Origin: Penaeus vannamei | Taxonomy: Eukaryota; Arthropoda; Malacostraca; Decapoda; Penaeidae | DNA length: 15,000 nucleotides | Reading direction: 5' to 3' | Assembly: GCF_042767895.1 (NCBI RefSeq) | Contig: NC_091567.1 | Span: 5,473,477-5,488,476, forward strand | Shown: positions 9,185-15,000 of the stretch, piece by piece | How positions within the stretch are numbered: the stretch's first letter is position 1 | Layout: each line of letters begins with the position of its first letter | Made by a program: the position numbers and the translations under genes | The notes under the pieces: model-generated | What the model saw: the letters and a program-made list of their open reading frames with translations, nothing else | Told to the model about the DNA's origin: nothing | Databases searched by the model: none

Positions 9185-9815
9185 AGAAAAAGAGAATGAT
9201 AATGAAAGTAAAAACGACATCAAAACATCAATAATATCAACAATGACATAAACAATTTCAACAACAACGGATTCCAATCCTTGCCGCATGAATTATTTAC
9301 TGTATATATAATCAGTTATTCAACTTAGAGGCAAAATAAGAGAACCTGGATGTTATATGCATCTCATAGTGTCTATTTTAGCTTATATCCGACTACAGAG
9401 TCCTGAGGATGAGGAAATAGATCAAGATGTCTTTCTTGATGTTGAGGTTTTGAAATATTATTATTAGACAACGGAAATTCAATTTATAGTTTATGTTCCA
9501 CTTAAGTAAAGTATTAATAGACAAGAGGATATAGAATTATAGTTTCGTATAATTCAGAACGTGCTTTCCTAGCCTGTGATTTCTGTTATTTTTATAATAT
9601 ATATTTGTTTGCATTTTAAAACTATCATATACTCCTTTGAGTGAATAGTTCCTTTCACTTTATATTTACACACACACACATATATGTATGTGTGTGTATA
9701 GATGTATGTATATACATCATATATGCTTTGAAACAATAATACACGTCAATATTAACCTTTATGATAATAAAGAACAGAACTGATTATATGCTTTAAATAA
9801 GCTTTTTGAAGTTTC
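9185..9815. other. AT-rich spacer, no gene seen
   Basis: No sizeable open frame occurs. A short stem ATCAAGA/TCTTGAT lies near 9421-9440, and a CA/TG inverted pair (ACACACACACATATATGTATGTGTGTGT-like) near 9668-9698. Confidence 0.6.
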
Positions 9816-9817
9816 AG

Positions 9818-9819
<2 letters not shown>

Positions 9820-9912
<93 letters not shown>
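9820..9912. repeat. (TA)n microsatellite
   Basis: A near-perfect TA run of about 90 bp with one CATA interruption near 9857. Confidence 0.98.
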
Positions 9913-9913
<1 letters not shown>

Positions 9914-9924
9914 CTTAGGCAAAT

Positions 9925-10154
9925 ATGATTGTACTTATATACGATAAGAACTATATCCAATACGCAGATGATCTGTGTTGTTCATTTTTTTATTGTAATG
10001 TTAAATATCAATACAATGGATTAACAAATTTTGTAAAATACTTGCTTATTACCAAAATCTCAATTCTGACAAATGATGTAACCTCTCCCATAATAGAAAG
10101 TAATTGTGTGAAGTACCAACGTATTGCGTTGAGTTGCTGTTTACATGATACGGG

Positions 10155-10173
<19 letters not shown>
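9925..10173 (+). other. Short open frame with QYADDL string
   Basis: An 82-codon frame is squeezed between the TA and GA microsatellites. Residues 12-17 read QYADDL, which resembles the catalytic YADD/FADD box of retrotransposon reverse transcriptases. An in-frame stop lies three codons upstream of the ATG, and the last residues come from the GA repeat. The expected upstream palm motifs are absent, and the sequence after YADD is only vaguely like a reverse transcriptase. At best it is a decayed fragment. Confidence 0.15.
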
Positions 10174-10282
<109 letters not shown>

Positions 10283-10499
10283 CAGAAAGACGACGGAGAC
10301 ACAGAGATAGACATAGAAACAGTATAACAGAAGTTAACAGAACATAAAATATTGACTGGGGATGAAAGACACGTAGATAGAAAAATCATATATGCCATGT
10401 ACAATGAAAATAACACACGAAAAGAATAGAAAGAAAAGGAAACAATATATCTAATATAGAACGAATAAAAGACACAAGGGTTGAACAATAGGAACATGA

Positions 10500-10705
10500 A
10501 CTCTGGATACCATGAAAATACAGAAAGAGGAGAATAAAAGAAGAAAGAGGATAGAAAGAAGAAGAAAGAGAACAAGAAACAGAATGGTGATGGTAATAAC
10601 AATAATGATAATAATAAGAAGAAAGAGAAGAGGAAGAAGAACAAAAAGAAGAAGAAAAAGAACAAGAAGAAGCCGATGAAGAACACAAAAGAACAAGGAC
10701 ACGAA
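10500..10705. repeat. Purine-rich AAGAAG/GAAAGAG low-complexity tract
   Basis: The + strand is almost entirely A and G, with imperfect GAAGAA and AAAGAG units. The long Phe/Leu/Ser frames on the - strand follow from this composition and are not genes. Confidence 0.85.
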
Positions 10706-10719
10706 GGAGAAGAAATCAT

Positions 10720-11090
10720 CTACGACACATAGAAACTCGCTTCACAGAAATTGCAGAGAAAAAATGACATAAAAACAAACACCCCAGACAAAGAGGATTG
10801 TGTATTTTGTTCTCTAATAACATTCTAGGCTTTGTCTCTCTGCTGTTAGCTGTTGTTGCACTCCCCCCCCCCCCCTCCCTTGTCTGTTAGCTTATTAACT
10901 TTTCAGTCTGTGTATTAAACAGTGCAGGTAGAGATTAAACGTTAAGTGGCTTATTTGCAGTAAATAATTTCCGTTTTCGAATCTGAAACGTCTATTATAC
11001 TATGATGTGAAATGTGTCAGTAGTTATTCAACAGTTGATGAATCAGACGATCGGACTTTTAGAACCACAATGATCAATGCATTTCAGAAA
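10720..11090. other. Spacer with C13 homopolymer
   Basis: No gene is visible. A run of 13 C lies at 10863-10875. The segment at 10908-10995 (TATTAAACAGTGCAGGTA) has partial similarity to 14765-14850 (TATTAAATTCTTCAGTGCAG). Confidence 0.5.
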
Positions 11091-11392
11091 AGAGAAAGTA
11101 AATGTAAATAGACTTTATAAACACATGCGATCGCAGTGTTGTGTCGCTCACTTTCCTCGCAGAAAACCTCATCGTCAGTCCGAGCGAGTTAGAGAAAGTG
11201 TATGTAAAGAGAAAGTGTATGTAAAGAGAAAGTGTATGTAAAGAGGAAGTGTATGTAAAGAGAAAGTGTATGTAAAGAGAAAGTGTATGTAAAGAGAAAG
11301 TGTATGTAAAATGACACTATAAACACGCGAGATCGAAGTGTTGCGTCGCTCACTTTCCTCAGAGGAAACCTCATCGTCAGTCCGAGCGAGTT
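11091..11392. repeat. 100-bp tandem duplication with nested minisatellite
   Basis: Positions 11091-11190 and 11293-11392 are two 100-bp copies of one unit, sharing GTCGCTCACTTTCCTC and CCTCATCGTCAGTCCGAGCG. Each begins with a 17-bp AGAGAAAGT-ATGTAA motif. In the right copy this motif is expanded upstream into a seven-copy array. Confidence 0.9.
11191..11309. repeat. 17-bp minisatellite, seven copies
   Basis: The unit AGAGAAAGTGTATGTAA repeats exactly seven times, from 11191 to 11309, with one substitution (GAGGAAG in the fourth copy). The period is not a multiple of three, so the open frame across it on the - strand is not conserved coding. Confidence 0.95.
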
Positions 11393-11999
11393 ACGGGCTC
11401 AGGGCTTCCTCCCCCGAAGCAACCTCGCGAATCTCCACCGTGAAGAGTCTGCCAGAAGGAGCGATTAAGGCCAAAGGATTATCGCAATCTCCAAGGGAAA
11501 ATGGCCAAGATAAGGCGCATTAGTGACCAGATGAGCGTATTTTATTCTGACTCTCCTAAGAAGGGCATATGTAATTAAAGTAATGAAAGGGAAAGATGAA
11601 TTATTTTAGTAAAGAAATAAAATATCGAATGCGACATGATATTAAAAGGATTTTGAAATACATGATAAAAGGAGTAAACAGTGAAAATTGCAAAATTAAA
11701 AATGAAATGTAATAATGAAAACTCGAAGAAAACTGAAGTAAACAGAATTTTTCTGCTCGTGTGAACAATGTCCTCGACCTTACGAGTACAATGCTTAAGG
11801 TTGAAAATGCTTTATCTCGCTCGACCTTTGGCTCTTGAAGTCCGACAACCATGAGCGTCTCTTGGTTAAAGGAAATGCAACAATGGATGTAAAATAGGAA
11901 GAGAAATTTTTTTTATTATGAGTTACTGCTATTGAAATCATCAGAATAAATACAGCTCTTCAAAAATCACTTGGATACATACAAAAATACATGCATTAT
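11393..11999. other. Spacer with diverged repeat fragments
   Basis: 11405-11545 resembles 5385-5525. 11818-11850 (CGACCTTTGGCTCTTGAAG) resembles 2681-2715, a member of the foldback family. The rest is A-rich with no supportable gene. A 61-codon frame at 11338-11523 begins in the 100-bp duplication and is not recognised. Confidence 0.45.
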
Positions 12000-12007
12000 G
12001 CATATAA

Positions 12008-12064
12008 ACACACACACACACACACACGTTTGTACAAGTAGATACGCACACACACACACACACA
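12008..12064. repeat. Two short (CA)n runs
   Basis: CA runs at about 12008-12028 and 12047-12064 are separated by a GTTTGTACAAGTAGATACG spacer. Confidence 0.93.
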
Positions 12065-12692
12065 TGTATATGAACACAAGCACAGAGTACCGCGTATGAA
12101 ACAACAAGATCCTAAATCCTTCATAGTGAGTCTGCATCGACAAGATATAGTAATAAAACTGCAATGATGGTTCGGAAGTTCAAAGCTTCTGTTTATATAA
12201 TCTCTTGAAACGGAATTGAACAGTTGTTGATAATGCAGGATATCGTGAGGGACATAATGTGTCTGGCAATGATGTTTGTACCAATATTATTTTTTTTCTC
12301 GTGTAAGAAGTGGTAGAAATTGAAACAGAAATGGCTATGAATGACAAGAAGACAGATTTGCATTGCTATTCTTATTCTGAAGTACCTCTCACTCTATTTA
12401 CCTATATGTCTGTCTATTTATGTACATATACGCAAAAGTATGCTCGATAACGTTAAACTGACGAAGACCTGACAGAATTTAGGAAGCAGACTTTATTGAA
12501 AGTTATACAAAAGGGTGTTTTCCATTTAACATCTTCCTTTATCCAACAGTTTTTGTTTTCAGTGTTACAAAGGATTGACTTTCTAGTTTTATTTGATTTT
12601 TATGATGAAAAAGAAATTATTATGAACGTAACGTTGTATCAATAGAAACGCAAAAGACGAAGAAATGTTAGAAAAGAGAAAGAAATAACTAA
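12065..12692. other. AT-rich spacer, no gene seen
   Basis: The sequence is unique-looking and AT-rich, with no open frame of note and no recognised repeat. Confidence 0.6.
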
Positions 12693-12780
12693 ATGACAAT
12701 AATAATAAAAAAGATGATGATATTAATCATAAAGATAATTATAAAAACATATGATAATAATGATAATTATGATAATTCAC
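12693..12780. repeat. Imperfect AAT/GAT triplet repeat
   Basis: AATAATAATAAA, GATGATGAT and ATGATAATAATG motifs are interspersed with other sequence. Confidence 0.8.
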
Positions 12781-12949
12781 ATTATCTAAGAGACAAAAGT
12801 CGGTATTTTCCTTTCCAATCATATCCAAATAGATATGTTATCTCTCACGCCAAAAGTCTCTCCCTCCGCTACACCTGAGGCCGCTCGAGCTGCTTCCCCT
12901 TCGTGTCATGCAGTGTATTTTCTCATTTTTTTACTATCTCCTGGTGTGA

Positions 12950-13300
12950 AATAAATAATTATAATGATTTTGATGATGATGATAAAATGATGATTATGAT
13001 ATTCATATTGATGATGAAAGTGATAATAATAATATTAATAACAACACCAATAACAATAATAGTAGCAATAATAATAATAATAATAATGATACTACTGCTA
13101 CTACTACTACTAATAATAATACAGATACTACTACCACTAATAACAATAACAATAGTAATGATAATAATGATAACGCTGATAATAATAGTAATAATTGTAA
13201 CAATAATAATGATAACATTGATAACAATGATAACTGAGATAATATAATCAAAACAATATTACTAATGTTACCGCTACTGCTAATAATAATAACAATATAA
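12950..13300. repeat. Long imperfect AAT/GAT/ACT triplet microsatellite
   Basis: GATGATGAT, AATAATAAT and a CTACTACTACTAC segment (about 13095-13112) are mixed over ~350 bp. The Ile-rich and Leu/Val/Ser-rich open frames here are artefacts of the triplet period. Confidence 0.92.
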
Positions 13301-13490
13301 ATACATTGGTGAATAGATAAAATTAATTTACAAATTTTGCCCTAATAAGAATTTTCAAACATCATCAATAAGTTGAAAGATACTGAAGAATACTTACAAA
13401 GTGTTGAAAGATGAGATAGGAAAAATAGACTTTTTATTTTCTTTATTTTTTTCACTCAACCTCTTCCTTCCTCCTTCCTTTCCTTCTTTC
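13300..13490. other. AT-rich spacer grading into pyrimidine-rich sequence
   Basis: No gene is visible. CCTTCCTTTCC-type sequence from about 13460 leads into the CT array. Confidence 0.6.
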
Positions 13491-13536
13491 TCCCTCCCCC
13501 ATACTCTCTCTCTCTGTCGCTCACTCTCTCTCTCTT

Positions 13537-13579
<43 letters not shown>

Positions 13580-13585
13580 CGATCT

Positions 13586-13620
<35 letters not shown>

Positions 13621-13627
13621 TCCCTGC

Positions 13628-13705
<78 letters not shown>

Positions 13706-13735
13706 CTAACTCTCTCTCTCCTCCCCTTCCCTCTC
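13491..13735. repeat. Interrupted (CT)n microsatellite
   Basis: A CT array has recurrent interruptions: TGTCGCTC at about 13515 and 13571, and TCGATCTAACTC at about 13578 and 13702. Repeated interruptions indicate duplication of blocks within the array. Confidence 0.97.
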
Positions 13736-13875
13736 AGCTGACATTTCACACCATTGGTAAATTTAGGTGAATGGAAACCAAGGGAAAACTTCCCAAATAT
13801 TGGGATTGTATCAAGAAAATGCCATAAGAGAGATTCAGTGAAGGTTTAAAGTGCAAAGGTTTTAAGCATGTCTGT

Positions 13876-14014
<139 letters not shown>

Positions 14015-14176
14015 GACGAAAGACGCTACGTGTTTGGCCTTGATGTTCGTACCAGTGTTGAATGTCCTCTTGTTTACAGTTATGGAAATAGTTGAAGATG
14101 GCGTGAAAACTCCTTGTGTAGAGCTTTAAAATGAAGAGATTTTTTTATATAGTATATAAAATGTGAACAGCATCTT

Positions 14177-14207
14177 GAGAGCGAGCGAGCGAGCGAGCGA
14201 GCGAGCG

Positions 14208-14266
<59 letters not shown>
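14177..14266. repeat. Compound (GAGC)n-(GA)n microsatellite
   Basis: About eight GAGC units end near 14210, followed by a pure GA run to about 14266. Confidence 0.97.
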
Positions 14267-14269
<3 letters not shown>

Positions 14270-15000
14270 TGACAGGCAGAGATGTGAAATAAACTGCACT
14301 ACCATGGAATGTAAGAGACATGCAGGTGCAAAAAGTGCATAGTATAAGAAAAATAAATAAATACACATAAAATCATGAACAGAAAAGAAACATAAATATA
14401 ACATACATTTCCACTATATTATGAGAAATGAAATCACCACAGAACTATGGAATTATTAACAGAGCAAGAAAAAGGCTTTAATCAGCCACAAAGTATAGAA
14501 AGAAAACCCCGAAAAAAAACCGGATTGCGTCAGTGAGGTCATGCTGTCATACAGGTCCATACGCGCTCCATGCAGATTTCATATATTGTTCACCAGACAC
14601 CGAACTCTACCGAAAAATACGAACTCTGCTGAAAAAGGAGGTAGGAAAAAGGAAACAGGATACTTTGTCCCCCTAACTATCATTCCCGTGTTTTCAGGAC
14701 TGTGTTTGACCCTTTCTTTCAACATTTCCCTTCTCCCCTCCCTAATTACTTACCTTTCACTCGTGGTATTAAATTCTTCAGTGCAGGTAAACGAATAGGT
14801 AAGTGACTGAAAGGAAATTCTTTATTCGATTTTGGAACTAGTTCTTTATACGTGTTTATAGATAAGTGTTATTGCCATTCTGTAAACACGACTGTTGCCA
14901 ACCAGAACTTTCTGACCTTTACAGACATAGTTACAATAAATATACTTTAGAAAAAAGAGAAAAGGTATATTCAAGCTGACTGTAAACACGTAAGTAGCTT
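14267..15000. other. AT-rich spacer, no gene seen
   Basis: A 19-bp tandem duplication lies at 14601-14638 (CGAACTCTACCGAAAAATA, then CGAACTCTGCTGAAAAAGG). The segment 14765-14850 partly resembles 10908-10995. An 85-codon frame at 14541-14798 is not recognised and has no supporting signal. Confidence 0.5.

Noticed and set aside
12903..13251. Ile-rich and Leu/Val-rich hydrophobic proteins on both strands
   Set aside because: Both are readings of the AAT/GAT/ACT triplet microsatellite, which has few stops in these frames.

Overview
The window looks like non-coding, repeat-dense eukaryotic nuclear DNA. It is AT-rich, and by eye roughly a quarter of it is simple-sequence repeat: long (TA)n, (GA/CT)n, (CA/TG)n, (GAA)n and GAT/ATT-type triplet arrays. 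No operon structure, bacterial gene spacing, rRNA or tRNA is recognisable, and no convincing complete protein-coding gene. Microsatellites this dense and this long are known from decapod crustaceans, penaeid shrimp above all. That assignment is an inference from style; no marker gene is present.

Under the microsatellites the window is built from repeated blocks. The main one is a unit of about 1.8 kb present three times in the same orientation: copy A (about 1-1845), copy B (about 2755-4401, lacking the first ~370 bp) and copy C (about 6571-8965, interrupted by insertions and lacking the 3' half). Each copy has, in order, a divergent AT-rich 5' part, a GAT/ATT triplet-rich stretch, and a GC-rich core of about 190-215 bp. 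In A and B an AT-rich 3' part follows. The cores (1034-1240, 3412-3627, 8773-8962) are about 98% identical, while the flanks are much more diverged. This contrast is the most notable signal in the window.

Several mobile or foldback structures sit between and inside the copies. A 243-bp element at 6768-7010 has 36-bp terminal inverted repeats inside ~84-bp arms and is a clear MITE-type element; copy A supplies the matching empty site. A ~411-bp foldback structure at 5793-6203 has ~148-bp arms around a (TA)n core. It shares sequence with 2370-2560 and, more weakly, with 2681-2715 and 11818-11850. A block of about 1 kb at roughly 7250-8260 interrupts copy C and holds several unrecognised open frames and a long (GAA)n tract.

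The right third (about 9.2-15 kb) is mostly microsatellites and AT-rich spacer. It also has a 17-bp minisatellite (seven copies, 11191-11309) nested in a 100-bp tandem duplication, a short open frame with a QYADDL string at 9925, and weak collinear similarity between about 4.8-5.85 kb and 10.8-11.85 kb. I see no set of genes acting together. The content reads as intergenic or intronic repeat DNA shaped by duplication, transposon insertion and microsatellite expansion.
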